Assembly (NCBI RefSeq): GCF_010729485.1
Contig: NZ_AP022609.1
Span: 3,720,001 to 3,784,000, forward strand
Length of the DNA: 64,000 bases
Source: Mycolicibacter hiberniae
GTDB lineage: Bacteria > Actinomycetota > Actinomycetes > Mycobacteriales > Mycobacteriaceae
Direction of reading: 5' to 3'
The notes below the pieces were generated by a model. That model was not told the origin of the DNA and searched no databases. It saw only the letters and a program-made list of their open reading frames with translations. Both the position numbers and the translations under genes were made by a program. Numbering within the stretch: position 1 is the stretch's first letter; each line of letters opens with the position of its first letter. Positions 53,016 to 61,587 of this stretch are shown here, in pieces.

Positions 53016-54647
53016 ATGACGACGACATCGAAACCGACTGCCGGCATAAGGCTGGCTTCCCTGGTCGAACTGCCCGACAACGCTCCCTTCCCGGTCACAA
53101 CAGCAGGTGTGGACCTGGTACTCATCCGCCGTGGCGACGACGTCTCCGCGCTGTACGGGCGTTGCGCGCATCGTGGCGCCCTGCTGGCTGACGGGCATGT
53201 CGAAGACGGTGCTGTTGTGTGCGATGTACACGGCTGGCGCTACAACGTCGAGACCGGCATCTCGCCGATCAACCCGTCGGTGGCTTTGGCAACGTTTCCG
53301 GCTTGGGTCTCCAACGGGGCCGTGTACATCGATCAGACCGCAGTTGCCGAGTTCGCCCTGAACAATCCGCAGTCCTACGGCGACGACGGCTATCAGGGCA
53401 GGTGGGCCCAACCCGCCGACACGAAAGAAGAGCCCTTCAACACCGGAATCCATGAACTGGCCAGACACGGGCTGAGCAAGGTCGGAGAACACGGAACCAC
53501 AGCTGCAATGGGTGTTCCGCGCACCGAATTGCCGTCCTGGGATTCGATTCAGCTGCTCACCGCGCAGTTGGCACGACTGCCGCTGCTCGACGATGAGCCG
53601 GTCAGTACCGAAACCGTCATCGGACCGGACGCCAACCGCCCGCTGGTCCTCGACATCCCGCTGTTCATCAGCGACATGAGCTTCGGCGCGTTGTCCCAGG
53701 AGGCTAAGACGGCCCTTGCGGCCGGCGCAGAACGTGCCGGGACCGGGATCTGCTCGGGCGAAGGAGGCATGCTCCCCGAAGAGCAACAGGAGAATTCGAA
53801 GTACCTCTACGAGCTGGCCTCGGCCCGCTTCGGATGGAGCTTCGAGCATCTGCAGAAGGTTCAGGCGTTTCATTTCAAGGGCGGGCAGGGCGCCAAAACC
53901 GGAACGGGAGGGCACCTTCCCGGGACCAAGGTGGTGGGAAAGATCGCCGAGGTACGTGGCCTACCTGCGGGCACAGCCGCGATCTCTCCGGCACGGTTTC
54001 CGGACTGGAACTCGCTGGAGGACTTCAAAGACTTCGCCGCACAAGTCCGCGAGGTCTCCGGCGGAATCCCGGTCGGCTACAAACTCAGCGCCCAACACAT
54101 CGAACGCGACCTCGACGCCGCACTCGAGATCGGCGTCGACTACATCATTCTCGACGGCCGGGGCGGCGGAACCGGCGCCGCACCAACAATTTTCCGCGAC
54201 AACATCTCGGTACCCACCATTCCTGCGCTGGCCCGGGCCCGCCGGCACCTGGACCGCAGCCAAAGCCGGGTGACGTTGGCCATCACCGGCGGCATCCGCA
54301 CCCCCGCCGACATGGTCAAAGCGCTGGCCTTGGGGGCCGACGCGATCGGACTGGCCAACAGCGCGCTTCAGGCCATCGGCTGCGTCGGTATGCGCGCCTG
54401 CCACACCAACACATGCCCGGTCGGCATCGCCACCCAGGACCCTCGCCTGCGCGCCCGGCTGCCGGTGCGGCAGGCCGCCGAACGCCTGGACCGCTACCTG
54501 CGTGCTTCGGTGGACCTGATGGTGGTGCTCGCCCGGGCCTGCGGGCACCGACGTCTCGCTGATTTCACCCTCGACGACCTGACGACGTTCGACCGTGACT
54601 TCGCTTACCTCAGCGGAGTTCCCTACGCAGGAGTGACGGCACTATGA
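53016..54647 (+). CDS. Rieske-glutamate synthase-like fusion protein (paralogue 2, operon form)
   Basis: A 543-residue fusion of an N-terminal Rieske domain (Cys50/His52, Cys69/His72) with the FMN domain of a glutamate synthase large subunit. The latter shows [55 protein letters not shown] and the 3Fe-4S motif CX5CX4C (Cys456, Cys462, Cys467). No glutaminase domain is present. AGGAG lies 5 bases before the ATG at 53016. Its stop overlaps the ATG of the Rieske-ThDP gene (ATGA), so the two are made in fixed ratio. The pair could form an electron-transfer complex in which the ThDP enzyme oxidises a 2-oxoacid and electrons pass through Rieske and FMN centres; this is inference. Confidence 0.87.
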   Translation: MTTTSKPTAGIRLASLVELPDNAPFPVTTAGVDLVLIRRGDDVSALYGRCAHRGALLADGHVEDGAVVCDVHGWRYNVETGISPINPSVALATFPAWVSNGAVYIDQTAVAEFALNNPQSYGDDGYQGRWAQPADTKEEPFNTGIHELARHGLSKVGEHGTTAAMGVPRTELPSWDSIQLLTAQLARLPLLDDEPVSTETVIGPDANRPLVLDIPLFISDMSFGALSQEAKTALAAGAERAGTGICSGEGGMLPEEQQENSKYLYELASARFGWSFEHLQKVQAFHFKGGQGAKTGTGGHLPGTKVVGKIAEVRGLPAGTAAISPARFPDWNSLEDFKDFAAQVREVSGGIPVGYKLSAQHIERDLDAALEIGVDYIILDGRGGGTGAAPTIFRDNISVPTIPALARARRHLDRSQSRVTLAITGGIRTPADMVKALALGADAIGLANSALQAIGCVGMRACHTNTCPVGIATQDPRLRARLPVRQAAERLDRYLRASVDLMVVLARACGHRRLADFTLDDLTTFDRDFAYLSGVPYAGVTAL

Positions 54648-56614
54648 CCGTGCAGGACGGCACCGGAGAAATCGGCCAAGAACTGGAATGGCACAAGGCT
54701 GCCGAGCCCGGCGAACTCAGCGAGGGCCAGGTATCGGCCTGCCCGGCCGGACTCAAGACCGTCGCGTTGACCAAGCTGAACGGACGCTACGGCGCCATCG
54801 ACAATCGCTGCCCGCATCAAGGCGGGCCGCTCGGCCAGGGAACCCTGGAGAACGACAAGATCCGTTGTCCCTGGCACGGCTTCGACTTCGACCCGTTCAC
54901 CGGCCAGGCTGCCGGCGGTCCGGATTTCGATGTCCCTATCTACCCGGTGCAAGTCCGCGACGACGGCATCTACGTCGGCACCCCACCGCCGGCTGCTGCC
55001 CGACGAACCGTCAGCGATGTCCTGGTCGAGACGATGACCAACTGGGGTGTCGACACCATCTTCGGGATGGTCGGCCATTCCAATCTCGGTATCGCCGAGG
55101 CCCTGCATCGGGCCGAAACCGAAGGGAAGATGCGGTATTTCGGTATCCGTCACGAGGGGGCCGCGGCCTTTGCGGCGTCGGCCTACGGAAAGCTCACCGG
55201 CCGGCCGGCAGCCTGTTTCGGTATCGCCGGACCGGGTTCGACCAATCTGCTGACCGGGCTCTACGACGCCAAGGCAGACCGGGCGCCGGTACTGGCCCTG
55301 TCCGGCAATGTCGATTCCGCGGTGGCCGGCAAAGGGGCGTTTCAAGATATCGATCTACTGGCGGCGTTCGCCGATGTCGCCGTGTACTCCGAGATGGTGC
55401 GTGCCGGCTCCGAGCATGCCGAGTTGATGACCCTGGCGCTCAAACACGCCATCCTCGATCGCGGCGTCGCCCACCTGGTGGTACCGGATGAAGTGCAGAT
55501 CATCGAAGCCCCGGATCAACGCGCTTCCGGGCCCGAAGGCCGGATGCCTGATCTGCGGGTAGCGCCGCCCTCGGCTCCGCTGGAGCAGGCGATCGACCGC
55601 ATCGCCGCCGCAACCCGGCCGGTGATCGTCGTCGGCGCCGGCGCGAAATTCGACATGCCGGCTGTTGTCGCGCTCGCCGAGCGCCTGCAGGCCCCGGTAC
55701 TGACCACCTTCAAAGCCAAAGGTCAGATCCCCGACGAGCACCCGCTCGCCTGTGGCACCTTGGGCCGCTCGGGCACGCCGGTCGCGTCCTGGATGATGAA
55801 CAAGGCCGACCTGCTGGTGGTGTTCGGCGCGTCGTTTTCCAATCACACCGGCATTTCGCCGTACAAGCCGATCATCCAGGTCGACACCGACCCACTGGCC
55901 CTGGGCCGATTCGCCCCGGTGGCCGTCCCGCTGCTCGGCGATGTCGGGGTGACGGCGGCAGCTCTGCTGCAAGGTCTGCGCACCCACCCGGGCCTGGTCG
56001 ACCAGCGCCCGGAAATCGCCGACCGCTGGTCGGTGTGGCGGACGGAGAAGGCCCGCCGTACCACGGCATGCCCCAGCGGGCGGGTCGCTGCCGCCGCGGT
56101 CTTTGCCGAACTCAGCCATCTCACTCCGGCGAACGCCGTCCTCACTGTCGACGTGGGCAACCATGCCTACTCGTTCGGGCGATACTTCGAGACCAAAGGC
56201 CAACAGGCGGTGTTGATGTCGGGCTACCTGGGCTCCATCGGCTTCGGATTCCCCGCCGCAATGGGGGCATGGGCCGCCGCGCCGGACCGTCCCATCATCG
56301 CCGTCACCGGCGACGGCGGATTCGGCCAGTACCTTGCCGATTTCACCACGGCGGTCAAGTACGGCATGGACATCACCCACATCCTGCTCAACAACGGCGA
56401 ACTGGGCAAGATCAGCCAGGAGCAACGCAGTTCGGAGTATGAGGTGTGGCAGACGTCGCTGCACAACCCGGATTTCGCCTCGTTTGCGCAGAACTGCGGG
56501 GCATACGGCAGACAAGTCAGCAACCCGGCAGACCTGAGATCTGCTATCGCAGAAGCGCTTTCCCACCCCGGTCCGGCGCTGGTGGAGATCGTGACCGATG
56601 CGCGGTCGAATTGA
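54644..56614 (+). CDS. Rieske-ThDP enzyme fusion (pyruvate oxidase/acetolactate synthase-like)
   Basis: A 656-residue fusion. Residues 15-112 are a Rieske [2Fe-2S] domain (C56-P-H58, C75-P-W-H78). The rest is a thiamine-diphosphate enzyme: activating Glu171 in [35 protein letters not shown], the central nucleotide-binding-type domain ([22 protein letters not shown]) and the metal/ThDP motif GDG (556-558) ending in LLNN. The closest forms are pyruvate oxidase, acetolactate synthase and sulphoacetaldehyde-type enzymes. Fusing Rieske to ThDP is unusual. Its ATG overlaps the stop of the Rieske-glutamate synthase gene. Both proteins likely interact. The electron acceptor and substrate are unknown. 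Confidence 0.88.
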   Translation: MTVQDGTGEIGQELEWHKAAEPGELSEGQVSACPAGLKTVALTKLNGRYGAIDNRCPHQGGPLGQGTLENDKIRCPWHGFDFDPFTGQAAGGPDFDVPIYPVQVRDDGIYVGTPPPAAARRTVSDVLVETMTNWGVDTIFGMVGHSNLGIAEALHRAETEGKMRYFGIRHEGAAAFAASAYGKLTGRPAACFGIAGPGSTNLLTGLYDAKADRAPVLALSGNVDSAVAGKGAFQDIDLLAAFADVAVYSEMVRAGSEHAELMTLALKHAILDRGVAHLVVPDEVQIIEAPDQRASGPEGRMPDLRVAPPSAPLEQAIDRIAAATRPVIVVGAGAKFDMPAVVALAERLQAPVLTTFKAKGQIPDEHPLACGTLGRSGTPVASWMMNKADLLVVFGASFSNHTGISPYKPIIQVDTDPLALGRFAPVAVPLLGDVGVTAAALLQGLRTHPGLVDQRPEIADRWSVWRTEKARRTTACPSGRVAAAAVFAELSHLTPANAVLTVDVGNHAYSFGRYFETKGQQAVLMSGYLGSIGFGFPAAMGAWAAAPDRPIIAVTGDGGFGQYLADFTTAVKYGMDITHILLNNGELGKISQEQRSSEYEVWQTSLHNPDFASFAQNCGAYGRQVSNPADLRSAIAEALSHPGPALVEIVTDARSN

Positions 56615-56768
56615 GGCCGACCGGATCCCGCCGCGGCGGGAGGCCGGCCTGATCCAGCGTCCGAATGCGGCAGGTCAGGACGAGCCGTCACCTGGTCTTG
56701 GCGCCACTCGGGCCACAGGCTGACCCGTCACCGGGTTGACAACCGCGCCGGTGACCCCGGGAAATCCG

Positions 56769-57026
56769 CTATTCCGCCGGGCGGAAGAACGGTTCGACCG
56801 TGCCGCTGAGCTTGACGATCATCGGGTTTCCGCGGCGATCCTTCGCGGTGGGGATTTCGACACGGACCCAGCCCTCGGCCACGTTGTATTCGTAAACATT
56901 GGTTCTCTCGACGCCGTTGAAGCGAATACCTACGTCGCGGCGAAGCACCTCTTCGTCATAGAAGGCGCTGCTCGGATCGACGGAGAGGTGATTCGGTGGA
57001 ACGTCTGCGCTGTGGTCTTCGGGCAT
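56769..57026 (-). CDS. DUF3297 family protein
   Basis: An 85-residue protein matching DUF3297 well: PPNHLSVDPSSAFYDEEVLRRDVGIRFNGVERTNVYEYNVAEGWVRVE, then DRRGNPMIVKLSGTVEPFF. The ATG at 57026 is the domain start; codons upstream encode no recognisable sequence. The function of the family is unknown; members are small cytoplasmic proteins. It converges with the Rieske-ThDP gene. A decayed fragment of a copy lies at 46327 beside the other Rieske-glutamate synthase gene, hinting that DUF3297 belongs with this system. Confidence 0.85.
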   Translation of the reverse strand: MPEDHSADVPPNHLSVDPSSAFYDEEVLRRDVGIRFNGVERTNVYEYNVAEGWVRVEIPTAKDRRGNPMIVKLSGTVEPFFRPAE

Positions 57027-57612
57027 GCCGGCTCTCGTTGAATGCTGCGTCAGGTGCTTGGGTTTGATTGCAGAAGAATCTACGTGACTCAGCAGTGGGG
57101 AGTGCGCGTAGGTCCGGGTGGCCAGACCAGCGGCCCTACTCCGCCATAGCCCCCCTGTAGCCGGCCAGCTTCGAGTGCGCTTACGCACACCCCGCTCCGT
57201 ATGACACGAGTCGAGACACATGGCAGCGAGATGACGTCGCTCGACCTGTGGCTATGAGGGTCTTCGGCACGGGTCCGTTCCGCAGGAAACGAGCCCGCCG
57301 ACCAGATCAGCCCGCAGTCATCACTGTGCGGACACCGTGGCCGGGTATTCGATCCGTCCGTCGCCGAATTTGGCGAAGCGGGGGGGCGTGAGCTCGTAGA
57401 CAGGAGCGCTGTCCGGCCACGGCCACCCGCCGAACTGATCGCTAATTCATGCGTATTTACGCATATAACCGTAGCCCTCCGCAGCGCATTCCTCGTCGAG
57501 CCGCCTAACGCACGAGGAGCACCTGCTCTCGGTGAATCTGGGGAGGCTCTGTTTTCAGCGCACTGATTCAGCGGCCGGGCGACCGCGGCACCGGCGTGGG
57601 ATGGCCCGGCTT
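57027..57612. other. Gene-free stretch with operator-like palindromes
   Basis: These 586 bases hold no convincing ORF. There is a perfect palindrome ATGCGTA-tt-TACGCAT at 57449-57464, which resembles ArsR/SmtB-type operators, and a related GTGCG-ctta-CGCAC at about 57175-57188. No gene starts beside either, so they may be remains of a deleted metal-response unit or bind a distant regulator. Confidence 0.4.
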
Positions 57613-57972
57613 TCAGGTGCAGCAGTTCGGGTCCAATGCGGTGCACAGTGCCTGCAGGGCCTCCGGGCGGACCCGGTGGAACACATTCATCCCGCGTCGC
57701 TCCGACACCACCAGGCCCGCCTTGCGCAGCTGGGTCAGGTGGTGACTGACCGTGGACTCGCTCAGACCCAGCACCGCGGCCAGCTCACCGGAAATCTCCT
57801 CACCGGCGGTCGAGCTGAACAGATGCGACACGATCTTGACCCGCACCGGATCGGCTAACGCCTTGAGCCGCAGCGCGATCTGGAGCGCATCGGCATCGCT
57901 CATCGGCCCCGAGGCCACCGGGGCGCAACACACCGGCGCGGACATGTCGATCACCGGCAACGCTTTGGGCAT
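57613..57972 (-). CDS. arsR: ArsR-family arsenic-sensing repressor
   Basis: A 119-residue winged-helix repressor. The DNA-binding part has LRLKALADPVRVKIVSHLFS and LAAVLGLSESTVSHHLTQLRKAGLVVSERRG. Candidate As(III) ligands are a vicinal pair in VCCAPV near the N-terminus and CC near the C-terminus (DPNCCT). The ATG at 57972 is preferred; a longer frame to 58035 covers the operators. It diverges from the arsI/cadI-acr3-arsC genes, and two GACATATGTC palindromes lie between them, so it most likely represses both directions until arsenite binds. Confidence 0.9.
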   Translation of the reverse strand: MPKALPVIDMSAPVCCAPVASGPMSDADALQIALRLKALADPVRVKIVSHLFSSTAGEEISGELAAVLGLSESTVSHHLTQLRKAGLVVSERRGMNVFHRVRPEALQALCTALDPNCCT

Positions 57973-57996
57973 GCTGCCATTCTGCCAGAATGCATT

Positions 57997-58051
57997 GACA
58001 TATGTCGAAAAGGTGGCATGCTGGGCGGCATCCACTAGTTCGACATATGTC
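57997..58051. promoter_or_regulatory. Two ArsR operators with promoter
   Basis: The 10-base palindrome GACATATGTC occurs at 57997-58006 and 58042-58051, 45 bases apart and in mirrored flanks (TTGACATATGTCGAA and TTCGACATATGTC). TTGACA (57995-58000) is a good -35 box overlapping the first operator. The two sites sit between the divergent arsR and arsI genes. Confidence 0.75.
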
Positions 58052-58073
58052 TCACAAGCCGGAGGTGTACCCC

Positions 58074-58556
58074 ATGTCCCGGATTCAGCTCGCCCTCAAC
58101 GTCGATGACCTCGATGCCGCGATTGCGTTCTACTCCACGCTGTTCGGTGCCGAGCCGGCCAAGGTCAAGCCCGGCTACGCCAACTTCGCGATCGCCGACC
58201 CGCCGCTCAAGCTGGTGCTGCTGGAAAACCCCGGCCAGGGCGGCACCCTCAACCACCTGGGTGTGGAGGTGGCCTCCAGCGAGATTGTGCACGCCGAAAT
58301 TGCCCGGTTGAGTGCAGCGGGCCTGTTCACCGCGGAGGAGATCGGCACCACCTGTTGCTTCGCCACCCAGGACAAGGTCTGGGTGACCGGCCCCGGTAAC
58401 GAGCGCTGGGAGGTCTACACCAAACTCGCCGACACCGAGACCTTCGGCACCAGCCCGCAACACCCCGACAGTGACGGCGATGGTCCGCAGGTGTGCTGCA
58501 GCAGCACCGCCACCGCGCCCGACGAATCCGCGGCCGCCCCGGCCACGTGCTGCTGA
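58074..58556 (+). CDS. ArsI/CadI-family VOC metalloenzyme
   Basis: A 160-residue vicinal-oxygen-chelate protein starting MSRIQLALNVDDLDAAIAFYSTLFG. It has the vicinal Cys pair in GTTCCFATQDKVWVTGPG, the Gly-rich LGVEV strand, and His and Glu ligands (LNHLGVEV, WEVYTKL) for Fe(II). The C-terminus is Cys-rich (QVCCSS, ATCC). ArsI cleaves the carbon-arsenic bond of methylarsenite; CadI is the cadmium-inducible relative in M. tuberculosis. GGAGG lies 8 bases before the ATG at 58074. Cotranscription with acr3 and arsC favours the arsenic role. Confidence 0.87.
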   Translation: MSRIQLALNVDDLDAAIAFYSTLFGAEPAKVKPGYANFAIADPPLKLVLLENPGQGGTLNHLGVEVASSEIVHAEIARLSAAGLFTAEEIGTTCCFATQDKVWVTGPGNERWEVYTKLADTETFGTSPQHPDSDGDGPQVCCSSTATAPDESAAAPATCC

Positions 58557-58586
58557 CCGGCGAACAGACCCCGCAGGCGGTGATGG

Positions 58587-59666
58587 ATGACTGACAGCGC
58601 AACCGCGATCCACCCGGCGGCGGCACGGCTGTCCACCCTGGACAGGCTGCTGCCGCTCTGGATCGGGCTGGCCATGGCCGCGGGCCTGACATTGGGCCGC
58701 ATCATCCCCGGCCTGGGCAATGCGCTCAGCGCCGTCCAGCTCGACGGGATCTCCCTGCCGATCGCGGCCGGACTGCTGATCATGATGTATCCGGTGCTGG
58801 CCAAGGTCCGCTACGACCGCCTCGACACCGTCACCTCCGATCGACGACTATTGGTCAGTTCCCTGGTGCTCAACTGGGTGCTGGGCCCGGCGGTGATGTT
58901 CGCGCTGGCCTGGCTGCTGCTGGCCGATCTGCCCGAATACCGCACCGGCCTGATCGTGGTCGGGTTGGCTCGCTGTATCGCCATGGTCATCATCTGGAAC
59001 GACCTGGCCTGCGGGGACCGCGAAGCCGCCGCCGTGCTGGTCGCACTGAACTCGATCTTTCAAGTCGTGATGTTCGCCGCGCTCGGCTGGTTCTACCTGG
59101 CGGTATTGCCCGGTTGGCTCGGGTTGCCGCAAGCCAGCATCGAGGTGTCCCCGGGGCAGATCGCGAGGTCAGTGGTGATTTTCCTGGGCATCCCACTGGC
59201 GGCCGGATACCTGTCTCGGCGGATCGGCGAACGCACGAAAGGCCGTGACTGGTATGAGACCCGATTCCTGCCGCGCATCGGGCCGTGGGCGCTCTATGGG
59301 CTGCTGTTCACCATCGTGATCCTCTTTGCGCTGCAAGGTGATCAGATCACCCACCAGCCCCTGGACGTGGTCCGTATCGCCGTCCCCCTGTTGGCCTACT
59401 TCGCGATCATGTGGGGCGGCGGCTACCTCCTGGGCGCGGCACTGGGCTTGGGCTACGCCCGCACCACCACCCTGGCGTTCACCGCGGCCGGAAACAACTT
59501 CGAACTGGCCATCGCCGTGGCGATCGCCACCTGGGGTGCCACCAGCGGCCAAGCCCTCGCCGGAGTGGTCGGCCCCCTGATCGAAGTGCCCGTCCTGGTC
59601 GGCCTGGTCTACGCCTCCTTGGCCCTGCGGTCCAGCTTCACCCGGCCCAGCACCGCGGCCACGTGA
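58587..59666 (+). CDS. acr3: Arsenite efflux transporter, ACR3 family
   Basis: A 359-residue polytopic membrane protein, about ten helices. The conserved Cys lies in GLARCIAMVIIWNDLACGD and the conserved Glu in LIEVPVLVGLVYASL; both are needed for As(OH)3 export in the family. GNNFELAIAVAIATWG is the characteristic helix 9 region. It follows arsI/cadI by 30 bases and its stop overlaps the ATG of the arsenate reductase gene (TGATG). The protein exports arsenite driven by the proton gradient. Confidence 0.93.
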   Translation: MTDSATAIHPAAARLSTLDRLLPLWIGLAMAAGLTLGRIIPGLGNALSAVQLDGISLPIAAGLLIMMYPVLAKVRYDRLDTVTSDRRLLVSSLVLNWVLGPAVMFALAWLLLADLPEYRTGLIVVGLARCIAMVIIWNDLACGDREAAAVLVALNSIFQVVMFAALGWFYLAVLPGWLGLPQASIEVSPGQIARSVVIFLGIPLAAGYLSRRIGERTKGRDWYETRFLPRIGPWALYGLLFTIVILFALQGDQITHQPLDVVRIAVPLLAYFAIMWGGGYLLGAALGLGYARTTTLAFTAAGNNFELAIAVAIATWGATSGQALAGVVGPLIEVPVLVGLVYASLALRSSFTRPSTAAT

Positions 59667-60073
59667 TGCCCTCGATACCCAGCGTGCTGTTCGTCTGCGT
59701 GCACAACGCCGGCCGCTCCCAAATGGCCGCCGCCCTCTTGACCCACCTGGCCGGTGACCGCGTTGAAGTCCGTTCGGCCGGGACCGAACCCGCCGACCAG
59801 ATCAACCCCACCGCCATCACCGCCATGGCCGAAGTCGGCATCGACATCACCACCAACACGCCCAAAATCCTTACCGCCGACACCGTCCAAACCAGCGATG
59901 TCGTGATCACCATGGGCTGCGGCGACACCTGCCCCTACTACCCGGGCGTGAGCTACCGCGACTGGCAACTGCCCGATCCTGCCGGCCAACCGCTGGCCAC
60001 CGTGCGCACCATCCGCGACGACATCACCCAACGCGTCAAAGACCTCCTCGCCGAACTCCTGCCAGCCTTATAG
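59666..60073 (+). CDS. arsC: Arsenate reductase, low-molecular-weight phosphatase type
   Basis: A 135-residue LMW-PTP-fold protein with the active-site loop CVHNAGRSQ (C-x5-R, Cys12), and a GCGDTCPYYPG segment whose Cys residues can act in relay. In actinobacteria this fold reduces arsenate with mycothiol/mycoredoxin or thioredoxin. The ATG at 59666 overlaps the acr3 stop; the GTG one codon earlier is an alternative. Arsenite formed here is exported by the ACR3 protein. Confidence 0.9.
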   Translation: MPSIPSVLFVCVHNAGRSQMAAALLTHLAGDRVEVRSAGTEPADQINPTAITAMAEVGIDITTNTPKILTADTVQTSDVVITMGCGDTCPYYPGVSYRDWQLPDPAGQPLATVRTIRDDITQRVKDLLAELLPAL

Positions 60074-60205
60074 CACCCCACACACCCAGCCCGCATGCAG
60101 AAGCCACCAGAGACCACCCTGCAGGTAAGAGTCCTGACTTACGCCAAGCTCAAAACCGCCGTCGGAAATAATCAGCTTGATGTGGCACGCACGAAGGCAT
60201 GACGG

Positions 60206-61380
60206 GTGCGGGTAGTGCGACGAGTGCTGGGCTCACCGCTGGCGCCCGGTCTGGTGTTGCTGTTGGCGACGGCGGCCGCGATGGTCTGGGCCAACTTCAC
60301 CGCAGACACTTACAGCAGCTTTTGGGGCATGCAGTTCGGGTGGCCACGCGTGGGGCTGCACATGGATGGGCGGCATTGGGTCAATGACGCGCTGATGACG
60401 GTGTTCTTTTTCGTCATCGGCCTAGAACTCAAGCAGGAACTGACGCAGGGGTCGCTCTCTCATCCGCGCCGCGCACTGGTCCCGGTCATCGCGGCGGTCG
60501 GCGGGGCGGTGGTACCGGCAGGCATGTTCTTGGCGATGACCTGGGGAGCGGCTTCCGCGTCAGGCTGGGGTGTGCCGATGGCCACCGATCCTGCGTTCGC
60601 GGTCGGAGTGTTGGCGTTGGTCGCCCCCCACGCACCAGCCGGGTTGCGGGCCATGCTGCTGGCGATCGCCACGGTCGACGACGTGGTGGCCGTGTTGGTG
60701 ATCGCCTTCGGCTACGCGCAGGGCCTCGCCTGGGGCTGGCTGGCAGCGGCGGTGGCCGGATGCGTGCTCGTGGTGATCATGCGCCGTACCGGCGTGACCG
60801 CCATCTGGCCGTATCTGCTCGTCGGAGTGCTGGTGTGGTTCGCCACCTTGCACAGCGGCATCCACGCCACCATCGCCGGCGTGGCGCTCGCCCTGCTGAC
60901 CCCGGCCGGTCAGGTAGCAGGCCGACCGATCCTCACCGACCTGCTGCGGGTGGCAGGACCGGTGAGCGCGTTCGTGGCGGTGCCCATCTTTGCCCTCGCC
61001 AACACGGTCTACCACTTGGTATCTCGGCGCTACGCCACGGCGCCCACGCACCGGTGTTCTGGGCAGTCCTGGTGGCGCTGCTGGCCGGAAAACTTCTCGG
61101 CGTAGCCGGTGCCATCGCGGTCACCGTCGGCTGCAAGCTCGGCCACCTGCCCGCCGAGGTCCGCCCGGCACACGTGCTCGGACTAGGATGCATCGCAGGA
61201 CTCGGATTCACCGTGGCGTTGCTTGTCACCGACCTCGCCTTCACCGACACCGACATGATCCAGCACACCAAGATAGGCATATTCGCAGCATCGCTGCTGG
61301 CAGCGCTCGCCGCCGCAACCACCCTCGCCACCATCGACCGGCAGAATCGCTCCACCACATCAACAAGCGTTCAGCGCTAA
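60206..61380 (+). pseudogene. nhaA: Na+/H+ antiporter NhaA, broken by one frameshift
   Basis: The first frame (60206 to about 61018) gives a good NhaA start: TVFFFVIGLELKQELT, the TDPAFAVGVLAL and IATVDDVVAVLVIAF motifs with the transport Asp residues, and PIFALANTVYHL. The match then continues in another frame (GISALRHGAHAPVFW, LLGVAGAIAVTVG, GLGCIAGLGFTVALLVTDLAF, KIGIFAASLLAA) up to 61380. The switch fits loss of one G in a short G-run at 61018-61019 (ttggt for tttgggt-like). Total length (about 390 codons) is normal. It is either a true pseudogene or a sequencing error. The NhaA role is to export Na+ in exchange for H+. Confidence 0.85.
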
Positions 61381-61500
61381 CAAGCCGCGGCCCCCTGCCG
61401 CCGAACGGGTCTACCTTTCGGGTCGACGATCAGCGCTGGAGCGCAGCAAGGGGAGCCGGACACCCCTAGGCAGCAGCACACCATGCGGCGCCCGCATGCT

Positions 61501-61568
61501 TGACACGTTCGTGGGACACATGACAAGGACATGACACCGCCGCTGAGAATATGACACGCGGGCTGAGA
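61501..61568. repeat. TGACA repeats downstream of nhaA
   Basis: TGACA occurs at 61501, 61521, 61532 and 61552. ATGACACCGCCGCTGAGA (61531-61548) is repeated with four changes as ATGACACGCGGGCTGAGA (61551-61568), 20 bases apart. The pattern could be an insertion-element end or a protein-binding array. No transposase gene lies nearby. Confidence 0.4.
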
Positions 61569-61587
61569 CCCTACAACACGGAGACCG

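Noticed and set aside
57089..57646. A 185-codon minus-strand frame between DUF3297 and arsR
   Set aside because: Composition is rich in Arg, Pro and Ser with no family, and it overlaps the end of arsR.
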